The notes under the pieces are model-generated. The model ran no database searches. It had not been told where the DNA came from and was given only the letters and a program-made list of their open reading frames with translations. Of a stretch of DNA of 64,000 bases, positions 21,701 through 33,664 are shown piece by piece. How positions within the stretch are numbered: position 1 is the first letter of the stretch; the number at the start of each line of letters is the position of its first letter. Origin of the DNA: Stomoxys calcitrans (Eukaryota > Arthropoda > Insecta > Diptera > Muscidae); contig NC_081553.1 in the NCBI RefSeq assembly GCF_963082655.1, positions 128,431,736 to 128,495,735 on the forward strand, read 5' to 3'. The position numbers were made by a program, and so were the translations under genes.

Positions 21701-23879
21701 ATATTTGTTTTTGTTGGACCCTGGTCCATGGTCGATGTCACCTGGACCATAGGTGACTAAGAAACTGCGAAATGGATACAAAATATAATTTGTATCAATT
21801 TCGCAGTTACAGAAGTTTGGCGGCATCTGAAGCGGGAAATCCCCTAGTTTGTTTCTATCCTCAGTCAGTTGCCATTATGCTCTAGTCTAGGGAACAGCAT
21901 GCCTTCGTCGTCAAGAGCGTCTTTTGTAAAGGTATCAGATTTGTTGCCATAGTAACATACCTTTTGCGCTAGCTTTGAAATTCCTCTTCACAGACTCGTT
22001 TGTGGCCGTAATTCGATTCTGTCGTAAGTTAACTCATTTCGAGAGTACGGAAGTGTCGCTTAACCCAGACTTCAGCGAACTATCAGAACTCCGGAAAATA
22101 TCGAAAGAGTGTGGCAGTCAGCTGTTATGGGAATTTCTGACACCACTGTTTGACGAAATCCCCATCAAGACCTTGATTCTCTTTTGACACATCAAAATAA
22201 TTTACTGAACAAACTTCAATTCTGCAATTCCAATGTTTTTCTTCACATCCAACTATCTCTCTGTGCTCAACATCTTGTTACTGCCCCTAAGTTATCAAAA
22301 ATTTGGAAGTTCAAGAAGCAATAACAGCTGCAGTTCCATTCCCTTTCAAAATTTTAAGTAAAATGCCATCAATTATGAAGACCTTAAAGGTTACTCATTC
22401 AATGGAATATCACCAATGGCAGTTTTACTGGGCTACTAAGTGACATTGACACAGAAAATTCTACCAAATCATTTAACGAGTCATCTAAACATTCCTTCTT
22501 CTTAAGATCTCAGTGTAACCTTGAAATTGAATAGCAAACTGGCAATAAGAAACGCACAAAATTTAACAGCTCACAGACCCCACAGAGCCTGATATTCAAG
22601 GCATACAAAAAATCTCCAAAGAAGAAGAGCCATAACATTACAACTCATCATTGTCATTATCATCGGCCGCAGCAGCATGCAGCAAAAGTAATATTAGGGT
22701 CAAGTACAAGTTGAAATCTAAGCAAATAGACAAACAAGCAGAAAAAAAAAACAGCGCACCATTAGTGACAGCCAACAACCCATTACCAAAAGCTATCAAA
22801 ATAAAATCAGCAGATAAGCGCAGTGCAGCAAACAAACCAAAAACACCAAACACCAAACCCCAAGACAGGCACCGAAAATGTTTCCCAACATCGGAACGTG
22901 TGTAGCAGAATGTTTTTTGAAACCCCCAAGCAGGCCATGCACCCAAGCATAGGCCAGTAAGCCAACAAGTAACCAAATCACTTGTTGAATGAATGCAAAT
23001 GCAAAACTGCTGCAGCGTTGCTCAGTGCAACTGCATCTATGACGACAGCCGGCAAAGGCTAGAAGAGCCGAAAGACAGATTTGGCAATTCTGTTGTTGCT
23101 ATTGTTGCAGCGACATTAACCAAGAGCAAGACCAAGTCCAAGTGCATAGCTGCAGCAGACACAATGACTTGCCTGTCCCCCGCACAAAACCCACCTACCT
23201 GCCTACCAACCTACCAACCTACCTACCGACAACAATCAAATTAACCATGGCTTGTAAAACAACATCAATAAAACCACGAATACCCACCGAACTCAAAGAG
23301 CGAACCTTCGTAAATAAAAGCACAGGGGGAAGACGGTTGAACGGACGGACGTAGTGGCAGACCCAAAGCCAAACATAAACGCCAGTCTACTGTGTTGGGG
23401 GTGAGGTTCTGTGTGTGCATGTGTGGCTGTATGTCGTAGCATAAGCTTTTCAGCTAACTTGTCTCTATGGATTTGTAGGTGAATTAAACCATGAAAATGC
23501 ACACACGACAATGAATGTCGTAGACCTGAATCAAATGATCGGACGGACCACCACACTGCCTAATCTATGCAAACTTCCAGTAAATTAAGCTGCCTTAAAG
23601 TGTTCTTACGATGTGCTCCACTAAAGGTAAGCCTCGATAAATTTGTAATAAAACATCCTCTGGAAAATATGACAACTCCGACAAATAGGGAAGTTTAAAG
23701 TGTTGAATTAATATACACTGCCATTCACTTGAATACCACATACTCAATAAATATACTAATCTTCATTATTTTTCTGAAATTTCCACCCCAAGTCAACCGA
23801 ACAACGGAGACTTGATATCCAAGTTAAAGTTAAAGAAATGGCTTCCCACACTATGGCAGTACCTTAATAACTATGAGAA
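21701..23879. other. Unassigned DNA
   Basis: Contains the hairpin at 21763-21808, A/C-rich sequence at 22700-22900 and a (CCTAC)-like tract at ~23196-23226. Open frames of 60-112 codons show no known domain. Some of this could be old unique intergenic or intronic sequence. Confidence 0.6.
21763..21808. repeat. 46-nt near-perfect hairpin
   Basis: Arms of 20 nt (21763-21782 and 21789-21808), one mismatch, 6-nt loop. Not part of any family recognised here. Confidence 0.85.
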
Positions 23880-24021
23880 CGATTTACAAAGATTTTGCCA
23901 AAATTTGGGACAGTGAGTTATGTTAGACCCTTCGACATCCCTCTTTAACTTGGCTCAGATCGGTCCAGATTTGGATATAGTTGCCATATAGACCGATCAC
24001 TCGATTTAAGGTTTTTGGCCC
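23880..24021 (-). repeat. Family A repeat, left half of a split unit
   Basis: Minus-strand family A unit ending TTTTTGGCCCATA at the border of a non-LTR insertion. The same unit resumes at 26331 with AGGCGCATTTATTG. Together they rebuild an ordinary GGCCCATAAAAGGCGCATTT site. Confidence 0.85.
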
Positions 24022-26330
24022 ATATTTCGTATGGGAACTATCGATGAACAAACTGACTTTCTACAGAGAAATATCCGTGACCTACAGGAACTTACGGTTC
24101 CATTCAAGACTAGAGAAGTGTCCTCCAGATCGAAACCGTGGTTCTCCCGGGATATTCGTTCGGCTATTCACGTGAGGAATATGTCGCATCGCAGGTGGAG
24201 ACGTTTCAGGACGCCTGAGTTACATGATGCCTTTCGCTTAGCAAGAGACCATGTCAATAAGTTGATCAAGATAGCCAAGAAAGACTACTATTACAGACGC
24301 TTAACTTCTGCAATAGGCTCCAAGAGAACGTGGAAGGTTATTCGAGACATAGGAATTGGGAAAGATACTAATAGATGTTCAACAAACTTGGACATCAATG
24401 GGCTTAACGATGCTTTTGTTAATGTCCCACAGATCCCAGTTGATCCCAATTTCTATGGCTTCAATGTCTCCCCCTCCCTCGATGACGACTCTGGTTTTGG
24501 CTTCAGCTGTATTGGTCCCACCGATGTCCTTGAGTGCGTCGCGACTGTAAAGTCTAACGCGGTCGGATCTGATGGCATTGATCCTAGATTTGTAAGACTC
24601 TTGCTCCCCCTTATTATTCCTCATGTAACCTATGTTTTCAATAGGATTTTGACCACGAGTTACTTTCCATTAGCGTGGAAACATGTCAAAGTCATCCCAC
24701 TGCCTAAAAATTCCAAGGAATATAGACCAATTGCGATTCTTTGTTACTTGTCAAAGGTCTTTGAGAAATTGTTGTATTTGCAAATGTCGTCTTTTGTCAA
24801 CGAGAACTCTTTGTTATATGTGAGACAGTCCGGATTTCGACCTTACCACAGCTGCGTAACTGCCTTGGCAGAGGTCACTGAGAGGATCAGGGTCAATTTG
24901 GAGAATGACAAGATAAATTTCCTTGTTCTTCTTGACCATTCTAAGGCATTTGACACTGTGGATCATTCCTTGTTATGTGATAAGATGAGACATCTTTACA
25001 ATTTTTTTCCTCTACGTCCGTTCGTCTTATTTTGTCGTACCTGTCACACCGCACTCAGTCCGTCAGTTATAAGTCTTCTCTATCGGCACCTCTGCTTGTT
25101 TCAAAAGGTGTTCCTCAGGGATCAATTCTGGGTCCTCTTCTCTTTTCATTATACAGTAACGACTTGGCGGGTCAATTGTCTTATTGTGAGGTACATATGT
25201 ACGCGGACGATGTACAAATATATATCGGCAGTCCGAGGGATGAGATTGCTGAAAACATACGTCTGCTTAATCATGATCTGTCAAGAGTCAGTACGTGGGC
25301 GAAAGCCAATGGCCTGTGTCTCAACCCTGTAAAGTCCAAGTGTGTGGTTATCAGAAGCAGGCTGTCTCGTTTTTCATGTGATGTCGGTATATACATTAAC
25401 GACTCTAGACTGGAAATCGTTCCTCATGCAAAGAACTTGGGCGTTGTTATTAACAGCACTCTGACTTGGAGTAATCATATCGACTCTGTCGTTGGTCAGG
25501 GATATTCAAAATTGCGTGCTCTCTGGGCCACTCAGTCGGTTACTCCGCTGCGGGTTAGGTCTCTCTTGGCAAAGACTTATCTTGTTCCTGGCATTCTCTA
25601 CGGCTGTGAGTTGTTTGCTAATTGCGACTCGGTAAGTAGACGTAAGCTAAACACCTTTTTTAATAGCGTTACTCGTTATGTATTTGGCTTGAGACGGCGC
25701 GATTCCATCTCTGAATACTGTGTATCTCTGTATGGCGTCTCCTTACAGCAATTGTTGTTCCTAAGATCGCTTACTTTCCTGCATAAACTGATCTACACGC
25801 AGGCACCACAATATCTGTATGGATTTAAGATTTAAAAAAATCATTCCCAAAATGTATCGGAGGCTTGTTTCTGAATGGCATATGTTCATATTCGCTGTAC
25901 GTCTCTGGAATTCTCTTCCTAACGATCTGCAATTACTTAGTAACTCGGCAACATTTAAAACCGGACTTTGGAAACATTTTACTGCATTAAGTTGATGAAT
26001 GTTAAGACTCATTTATATATTTATTTTTATTCTTCTATACTTACCTTAACTTCTTTTTTTTCGGATCAACTAAGTCTACTAATTCCTCTTTAATTGATAA
26101 ATTCACTTTTGTTATTTTTTTCTTTTAAATTCAAATCTACAAAGCCACAATTGTTAGTTTTTTCCGTAAGTTATTCATTCAAAATCTGTGATGTATTGTA
26201 TAGCTATAGATTCTTAGTTTTAAGTGTTTACTATGTACAATTGTTGGAGATATTACCCGCACTTTAATTATAAGAATTTTATATTCTTGTTGTGCGGGTG
26301 TAAATAAATAAATTACAAAATTACAAAAAA
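24022..26330 (+). mobile_element. CR1/Jockey-superfamily non-LTR element, 5' truncated
   Basis: A 2.3-kb insertion inside a family A unit. It begins just after the endonuclease and carries a nearly whole reverse transcriptase, then a 3' UTR ending with TAAATAAATAAATTACAAAA and two copies of an ATTACAAA-like octamer. A short tandem 3' repeat is typical of CR1-group elements. Its sequence is the best preserved of the retroelements in the window. Confidence 0.85.
24031..25835 (+). pseudogene. CR1/Jockey-like reverse transcriptase with one frameshift
   Basis: First frame (24031-25010): a post-endonuclease linker (SKPWFSRDIRSAIHVRNMSH), VGSDGIDPRFV, EYRPIAILCYLSKVFEKLL, QSGFRPYHSCVTAL and LVLLDHSKAFDTVDH. 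Second frame (25005-25835): SYLSHRTQSVSYKS, VSKGVPQGSILGPLLF, the catalytic YADD at 25200-25211, the thumb block AKNLGVVINSTLTWSNHI, and a C-terminus to YLYGFKI. The switch is a -1 shift in the seven-T run near 25004-25010, consistent with loss of a single T. Apart from that shift the RT is largely open, so the insertion is fairly young. Without the endonuclease it could not act alone. Confidence 0.88.
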
Positions 26331-26581
26331 AGGCGCATTTATTGTTCGATTTCGCTGAAATTTGGGACCGTGAGTCATATTAGGCCCCTCCACATCTTCC
26401 TGCAATATGGCCTAGATCGATCCAGATTTCAATATAACTACAATATTGACTGATTTCTCGATTTAAAGTCTTGTCCCCATAAAAGGCTCATTTATAATTC
26501 GATTTCGCTGAAATGTGACAGTGACTTATGTTAGACTTTTCGACATCCGTGTCGTGTATGGTTCAGATCGGTCTATATTTG
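26331..26581 (-). repeat. Family A repeat, right half of the split unit plus one more
   Basis: Continues the unit broken at 24021, then a second unit (TGTCCCCATAAAAGGCTC, TTTCGACATCCGTGTCGTGT), ending against a SINE fragment at 26582. Confidence 0.8.
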
Positions 26582-26795
26582 CGGTGGTTATCCTCTCCTA
26601 ATTCTGGCGACATTTGTGAGGTACTTTGTCATGTTAAAACTTCTCCCCAAAGTGGTGTCGCCCTGCTGCATGCCATTCGGACTCGGCTATAAAAGAGAGG
26701 TCCCTTATTATTGAGCTTAAAATTGAATCGGACAGCACTCATTGATTTGTGAGAAGTTCCTTAGTGGAATGTTCATGGACATATTTGCATTACGC
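26582..26795 (+). mobile_element. tRNA-derived SINE, copy 3 (5' truncated)
   Basis: Lacks the tRNA head. Begins in the body (GGTTATCCTCTCCTAATTCT), continues with GGCTATAAAAGAGAGGTCCC, GCACTCATTGATTTGTGAG and GTTCATGGACATATTTGCAT. Confidence 0.85.
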
Positions 26796-28424
26796 ACAAG
26801 TGCTGTTGTTACATTTACTATCAGGGAACATCAAGGAACAAACGATGTTGTGTTAGATAGCCCAAAAATGGAAAAAATTCGCCCATGAATGGGATTTTTA
26901 CCAGTACGCAAACAGAGATATGTATGTGTCTGCAGCAATAGTCCAATAAAACATTAGAAGTGCCAAAAGATAAATTGAACGAAGTTTCATGTCTGAAATG
27001 TTGACTAGTGGACCAATGGAAATGTGTGTCTCAGTGGATGTTTGCAAATGAAAATTTGCTCATGTACATTCTATTAAGGAACAGGGGCAATTTACATTCC
27101 ATATTCATTTTTCCTTTAGAATAGTCATAAGTAGCAGCGACATTTATGAGTACATTAACAGAGCAATAAAATTGAAGAGCGACTTAAGCCACCCGCCAAT
27201 GGATGCGATGACACAAGGAATCTGCTGATCAGGTAATTCGTTTTCAATAATATTCCACAAATTTAAATCTTTCCTTTCAACATGACTTCTCATGGTCATT
27301 ATCTGGACTCCTTTTGAAACAACCATGACCGACCATAAAATGCCAAAATAAATAAAAAATTAAAATCAGCAGAAAATTATTTCAATATTTAAGCAGACTT
27401 TGTATATAAAAGAGCAGATTTGGTTTGCAGTACGAAATGTTTGCTTAAACAGCAGCACTTTGTTTGCTGAAGCAACAGTAATGTCTGCTTTCCCTTTTTC
27501 AGCAAACAACAACTGTTATTTTAACAAAAATTTTTGCTATTTTGAATAACAAATTTCGTTGATGTCGCAAACAGAATGACAAAATGAATGCACCCCCAAA
27601 CATCTGTACTGGGTATAAAAACAAACAAGGTAAATGATTTGCCATAAACATAAGGGACTTTTTGGGCGAAACAAGTTTATATTTGTCACAAAGTTATCCA
27701 CGGTTTTACCGTAACCGAAGTCTAATCTGTAATTTTACCATAAATAAATTCTCTTTACTCACGACAAAGAAGTTAACTTGTCGAAAATTTCGTTTATGGC
27801 TAATGAGTAACCTTTTTTCGTAGGCTCTCTTTCAATTTTAATGACCTTTTGTAAATTGCCATCCATTGATACATTAGTCAGTCATTCATTCAACATTGGC
27901 TAGGATGCTCTTAAGTTGCTTATGGCACCAAGGGGCACCTCGCAGATAAGCAAGCAGCAATAATGGTGCAAAAATTTGCAAATTGTGACCATGTTGTTGT
28001 GGCTTCAATGCTTTGTTGCCGGTCAGATTGTCATTGTTTACGGTAGCCTCGGTAGTCGCTGATCTTGAACGCAGTTTCCACACAAGCCTTTATTGTATTT
28101 GGAAAATAGTTTTGTTGAAAATCTTACAACTGAATGAAGATGTACGATAACACGCCACTGATTTGTTGCTATTGTTGAGGTGTTAATTTGCTACTCACTG
28201 TTAGAGAATTTGGCAAAACGATTGTTGTCCATTTTCTTAACAAAATGAAGTCATTTTGTGTCGCAATGAAGGAAACACGGAGGGAGAAGAGCCATTGTAC
28301 TGTGAATACATTATCCCAATATGAATCCTCAAATCGCCCAAGAACGAGGGAGGAGTAACGTTTACTCTGTACAAAGAATATTGAACTGAAAAGACGTGAT
28401 TGTGAGGCTGCTATGGGCTTTAGA
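26796..28424. other. Unassigned AT-rich DNA with a SINE tail
   Basis: No coding signal recognised. A 3'-terminal SINE scrap on the minus strand lies at 27041-27090 (GCAAATGAAAATTTGCTCAT, AACAGGGGCAA). A short family A 3'-end-like scrap (GTCGCAAACAGAATGACAAA) occurs at 27564-27620. Confidence 0.6.
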
Positions 28425-28543
28425 CCTTACATCGGGAGATCGGTCTGTATGGGGGCTATATGAATTTATTGTCCGATCTGTACTCCTCACACAACTTAGT
28501 GTACCAAATTTCAGCGACATCTGACATTTAATGCGACTTATAT
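28425..28543 (+). repeat. Family A repeat unit, left part
   Basis: GATCGGTCTGTATGGGGGC and following bases match a family A unit. Interrupted by the SINE at 28544. Confidence 0.75.
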
Positions 28544-28850
28544 GGAGGTCACCGTAGCGCAGAGGTTAGCATGTCCGCCTATGACGCTGAACGCCTGGGT
28601 GCGTATCCTGGCGAGACCATCAGAAAAAATGTTCAGCGATGGTTTTCCCCTCCTAATGTTGGCAATCTTGCCATGAAAAATTTCTCTCCAAAGAGGTGGC
28701 GCACTGCGGCACTCCGTTCGAACTCGGCTATAAAAAGAAGGCACCTTATCATTGAGCTTAGACTTGAATCGGAATGCACTCATTGATATGTGGGAAGTTT
28801 GCCCCTGTTCCTTAGAGGAATGATCATGAGCAAAATTTGCATTTTGCTTT
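28544..28850 (+). mobile_element. tRNA-derived SINE, copy 4 (near full length)
   Basis: GGAGGTCACCGTAGCGCAGA head with A box, a B box damaged by one change (GGTGCGTATCC), the shared body with GGTGGCGCACTGCGGCA and GCACTCATTGATATGTGGG, and 3' end GCAAAATTTGCATTTTGC. It splits a family A repeat that resumes at ~28851. A short TATAT repeat on each side is too weak to call a target duplication. Confidence 0.92.
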
Positions 28851-29165
28851 TGTATATAGATCTGCAGTCCTAAAATCGGGAGATAGGTCAATATGGTGGC
28901 TATATGAAGATATTGTATAGTCGATTCGGATGTTAAGAGTACTTAAACACCTCGAGGTGCAAAATTTCAAAAAAGGAATTGGGTAATAAAAGCGTTTTTA
29001 CGGCCCCAGAACCATAAATCGGGAGATCGGTATATAGGGCAGCTATATCTAAATATTTACCCTCCGCACCACATTTGCATGAATGTTGAGGGTCATAACA
29101 AAACTTTCAGTTCCGGACTTTCGCCGGCCATTTATCTGGAGATCGGTCTAAATGGGGGATATATC
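28851..29165 (+). repeat. Family A repeat units, right part
   Basis: Two diverged units (ATCGGGAGATAGGTCAATAT, AATCGGGAGATCGGTATATA) ending before a family B end at 29246. Confidence 0.7.
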
Positions 29166-29245
29166 AAGAATTTCACTTGCCTACACGCAAAAAAATAAAA
29201 CGTTTGGGTTTTTTTTAAGACAAACCAAATACTTTGTCTCGAGGT

Positions 29246-29925
29246 TTTTATACTCTCCACCATAGGATGGGGGTATACTAATTTCGTCATTTTGTTTGTC
29301 ACTACTCGAAATATTCGCCTGAGACCCATAAAGCATATATATTCTTGATCGTCATGACATTTTACGTCGATATAGCCATGTCCGTCCGTCTGTCAGTCCG
29401 TCCGTCCGTCCGTCTCTCTGTCGAAAGCTCGCTAACTATTGAAGGAGTAGAGCTAGTCGCTTGAAATTTTGCACAAATACTTCTTATTGGTGTAGGTCGG
29501 TTGGGATTATAAATGGGACAAATCGGTTAATGTTTTGATATAGCTGCCATATAAACCAATCTGAGATCGTGACTACTTGAGCCACTACAGGGCGCAATTC
29601 TTATGCGATTTGCCTGAAATTTTACACGACATGTTTTGTTATGATTTCCAACAACTGTGCCAAATATGGTTCAAATTAGTATATAACCTGATATAGCTGT
29701 CATATAAACCGATCTTGGATCTTGACTTTTCGGGCCACTAGAGGCCGCAATTCTTATCTAATTAGACTTAAATTTTGCACGAGGTGTTTTGTTATGCTAA
29801 GTGTGGTTCAAATCGGTCCATAACCTGATATAGCTGCCATATAAACCAATCTTGAATCTCGACTTCTGGAGCCACTAGAGCGCGCAATTCTTATACGATT
29901 TGGCTGAAATTTTGCAAGCGCATCC
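29246..29925 (-). mobile_element. Family B element, 3' half
   Basis: Minus strand: 3' terminus TATACTCTCCACCATAGG at 29249, the GTCCGTCCGTCC microsatellite (29381-29414), then about three central units. Cut at ~29925, where it runs into a plus-strand family A array, so the 5' palindrome is lost. Confidence 0.85.
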
Positions 29926-30772
29926 TTTATGTGGCCAAGACTTTAAATCGAGATATCGGCCTACATGGCAGCTATATCCAAATCTGGACCGATCGGGGTC
30001 AAATTAAAGAAGGACGTCGAAGAGCCTAAAACAACGCACTGTCCCGAGTTTCAGCAAAATCGGATAATAAATGTGGATTTTATGGGCCTGAGACCCTAAA
30101 TCGGCGGATCTGTATATATGGCAGCTATATCCAAATCTGGACCGATCTGAGCCAAATTAACGAAGGATGTCGAAGGGCCTAACACAACTCACTGTCTCAA
30201 ATTTCAACAAAATCGGTTAATAAATGTGGCCTTTATGGGCCTGAGACCCTAAATCAGAGGATCGGTCTATATGGCAGCTAAATCCAAATCTGAACCGATC
30301 TGAGCCAAATTGAAGAAGGATGTCGAAGGGCCTAACACAAAAACACTGTTTCAAATTTTGGCGACATCGGACAAAGATCGGTCTATATGGCAGTAATATC
30401 CAAATCTAGACCGATCTGTATCATAAATCGGAAGTATATCGAGGGGCTTAACTTAACTCACTGTCCCAAATTTTAGCGACATTGGACAACATCTGCGCGG
30501 ATCGGTCTATATGGGGCTATATCAAGATATAGTCCGATATAGCCCATCTTCGAACTTAACCTGCTTATGGACAAAAAAGAAATCTGTGCCAAGTTTCAGC
30601 TCAATATCTCTATTTTTAAAGACTGTAGCGTGATTTCAACAGACAGACGGACAGACATGTCTAGATCGTCTTCGATTTTTACGCTTTATAGAGTCGGAGA
30701 TGGAAATTTCGATGTGTTGCAAACGGAATGACAAAATGTATATACCTCCAACCTTCGATGGTGGGCATAAAA
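29922..30772 (+). mobile_element. Family A DINE-1-like element, 5' truncated
   Basis: Begins in the middle of a unit directly after the broken family B copy, runs through about four units and ends with the 3' block (CTGTAGCGTGATTTCAACAG, CAGACGGACAGACATG, GATGGTGGGCATA). Confidence 0.82.
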
Positions 30773-31640
30773 ATAACATCTTCAAATGTAAAGTAAATAA
30801 ATGTTGGTCTATCAGTTTCATTGAATTTTGGATTTGTTTCCCTCCACTTACACAAACTATTGTACAAGAGAGACCTCAACATTTCGTACATTTGCCATGG
30901 ACCGCTGCAGCGTATTGCCATCAGCTTCATTACAAGTTTAGAAGTCGAGGCTGATTTAGATGAATTGAAGTTCTTGTACTAGACTTTGCGATGCCATGTC
31001 ATCGCTTGCAGAGAGTCAACATTTTTTCTGCAACTGCCAGAGGTGTTGTCATTGATATTTTGGAGTTTTAAAATCTGTCTGACGGCTGTAGCCTTGGTTT
31101 CTGTGGCCACCGTTCGTTGGACTGACTAACTGACTGATGGTTATGCCAGTTGTTTTGAGCCAGTTTTAAATTCAGAAAAATTTGATTATTTTTAGTTGAG
31201 TTTTTTTTTTCCAACCACTCATTCGACTGAGCTCTTATTTTATCCGTGCGCATTCTTTGTGGCCTCGAACTTTATATTCTTTGGCAATGTTTATGAGAGC
31301 ATGGCGAATTGAATGTTTTCTAGTCTCTATTTGTTTATGGCCAAATGGAAACGGCTAGATTTTGGCTTATGTGTTATTCATGTTTTTTGCTTTAATATTT
31401 TGTTTAGGCGATTTGACAAAAGCGACATGAAATTCTATATCCGTTTGAAATATGCTCTTCGCAGTCGCTAACTTGTATTTAGTAGACTCACTGAAATAAA
31501 GTGACATGACATTCAAGCGTTTCGGTGAGAATTGGAGTAAAGAACATTTTAAGCTATGCGAAACTGCATTGATGTGATTGAAGTTTTATAAAAAAAATTG
31601 AGAATAAATTTGAAAAGAAAAATGTATTGCCTTTTAAATT
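30773..31640. other. Unassigned AT-rich DNA
   Basis: No repeat family or coding domain recognised. Confidence 0.6.
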
Positions 31641-31835
31641 GCATTAAAATTGAGTAGAGGCTTTTCTTTTGGTGTGGCTCTCTTGAGACTTAACCCCAAA
31701 TTCTGGATTAAGGTTCTTATTCTTATTCCAAAATGTCTTTTATTTGAGTCCCATATTGTAGCGGTAAGTCTTTTTGAGTGGGTTTGGGATAAGGGGGACA
31801 GTTTTCCCTCACTTCAAAGAAATTGGTTCAGCAGT
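31641..31835 (-). repeat. Family C-like fragment
   Basis: Contains the minus-strand landmark TTTGAGTCCCATATTG and the ACTTAACCCCAAATTCTGGA block. Short and diverged. Confidence 0.55.
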
Positions 31836-32020
31836 TGTTATCTCTATACAAAACAAGCAAACACATTAAAAAAATAATCCTAAGCATAGACCAGTTTAGT
31901 CCAAGTACAATGCCAATCGAAATAAATCAACGAGAAGTATTTAGGATAAAACGACGAAGGTAGTTTTAAGACGCTCATAACTTTTGAAAATGATTTTTCT
32001 CAAAACTTATATATAACAAG

Positions 32021-32962
32021 TAAGTGCGTGCTAAGTTCGGCCGGGCAGAATCTTATATAACCTCCACCATTGATCGCATTTGTCGAGTTCTATGCGCGGT
32101 ATCTCTTTTTAGACAAACATAGGACATTTTAGACATAATAAGAACTGTTAAGCTATTGGAGATATATCAAGTTATAGTCCGATTCGGACCATAAATGAAT
32201 GCTCAACATATCAAAACATGGACCGACGTAAACCATACTTAGCGCAGTTGTTGGAATACCAAAACACTACGTGCAAAATTTCAATAAAATCGGATAAGAA
32301 TTGCGCCCTCTAGAGGCTTAAGAAGTCAAGACCCAAGATCGGTTTATATGGCGGCTATATCAAAACATGGACCGATTTAAACCATACTTAGCGTAGTAGT
32401 TGGAAGTGCTACCAAAACACTACGTGAAAAATTTCAGTTAAATGGGATAGGAATAGCGCCCTCTAGAGGCTCAAGAAGTCAAGACCCAAGATCGGTTTAT
32501 GTGGCAGCTATATCAAAACATGAACCGACGTAAACCATACTTGGCATAGTTGTTGAAAGTCACAGCGAAACACGTTGTGCAAAATTTCATTCCAATCGGA
32601 TAAGAATTGCGCACTCTAGAGGCTCAAAAAGGCAAGACCCAAGATCGGTTTATATGGCAGCTATATCAAAACATGGACCGATTTGGCCTATTTACAATAC
32701 CAACCGACCTACACTAATAAAAAGAATTTGTGCAAAATTTCAAGCGGCTGACTTTACTCCTTCGAAAATTAGCGTGCTTTCGACAGACAGACGGACTGAC
32801 GGTCGAACGGAAGGACAGACGGACGGACATGGCTAGATCCACTTGAAATGACATGACGATCAAGAATAAATATACTTTATGGGGTCTAGACGCATATTTT
32901 GAGGTGTTACAAACAGAATGACGAAATTAGTATACCCCCATCCTATGGCGGAGGGTATAACA
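32021..32962 (+). mobile_element. Family B DINE-1-like element, both ends present
   Basis: AACAAGTAAGTGCGTGCTAA, then TTCGGCCGGGCAGAA (one arm mutated), TATAACCTCCACCATTG, four central units, a GACAGACGGACTGACGG-type microsatellite, and the end CCTATGGCGGAGGGTATA. Confidence 0.9.
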
Positions 32963-33664
32963 ATGAATTTGTGTTTGTTTGTCGGTTTGTTTGTTTGTTT
33001 GTGTAGGTTAGTCTGGAAGGAAGCATAGGCTACATAATTTTTTTTATACCGGAAGGGGGCGGACCCTTCCCCTTACCCCAAAAGACCTGCCTAAAAATAA
33101 AAGTGGACCGATGGGGACAATATGGGACTTAAATGAAAGGTATTCAGAAGTAGAGTACGAATTTCATATTAGAAATTGGGTTCAAGTAACTGGGGGGCCA
33201 CCCCAATGCCAAAACCCGCTAAAATAGTTTTTTGGACGATCTTGACAAAATGGAACTCAAATGAAAGGTATTCGGGAGTAGATTGCAATTATGGTCAGGA
33301 AGGAAAAAAAAAGCTTTATAATTTGTTGATTCCGGAAGGGGCGGACCCTCCCCCGTTACCCAACTACACCACCCAAAATCAAAAGTGGACCGATCGGGAC
33401 GGTATGAGTATCAAATGAAAAGTATTGGAAAGTAGAATACAAATATAGTATTAAAATTTGGGTCTAAGTACCCATCGGGCCGCCCCAACCTCAAAATTCC
33501 CCCAAACAGACATATTGGACGTTCGTGTCAATATGGGCCTCAAATGAAAGGTATTCGGCAGTAGATTACGAATCTGGCATACAAAATCAGATCGAAGTAT
33601 GGGGGGTCACCCTACACCCTAAAACGCCTTAAATGGGCATATCCATCCATCATGCCTATATGGG
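32963..33664 (+). mobile_element. Family C element, 5' portion
   Basis: Starts AATTTGTGTTTGTTTGTCGG directly after family B, with the GGAAGGGGGCGGACCCTTCC block and about four ~125-bp units. Ends where a second family C 5' module begins. Confidence 0.7.

Noticed and set aside
22651..22905. 84-codon Lys/Ala-rich frame as a host exon
   Set aside because: Composition follows an A/C-rich tract, with no domain and no convincing splice context.
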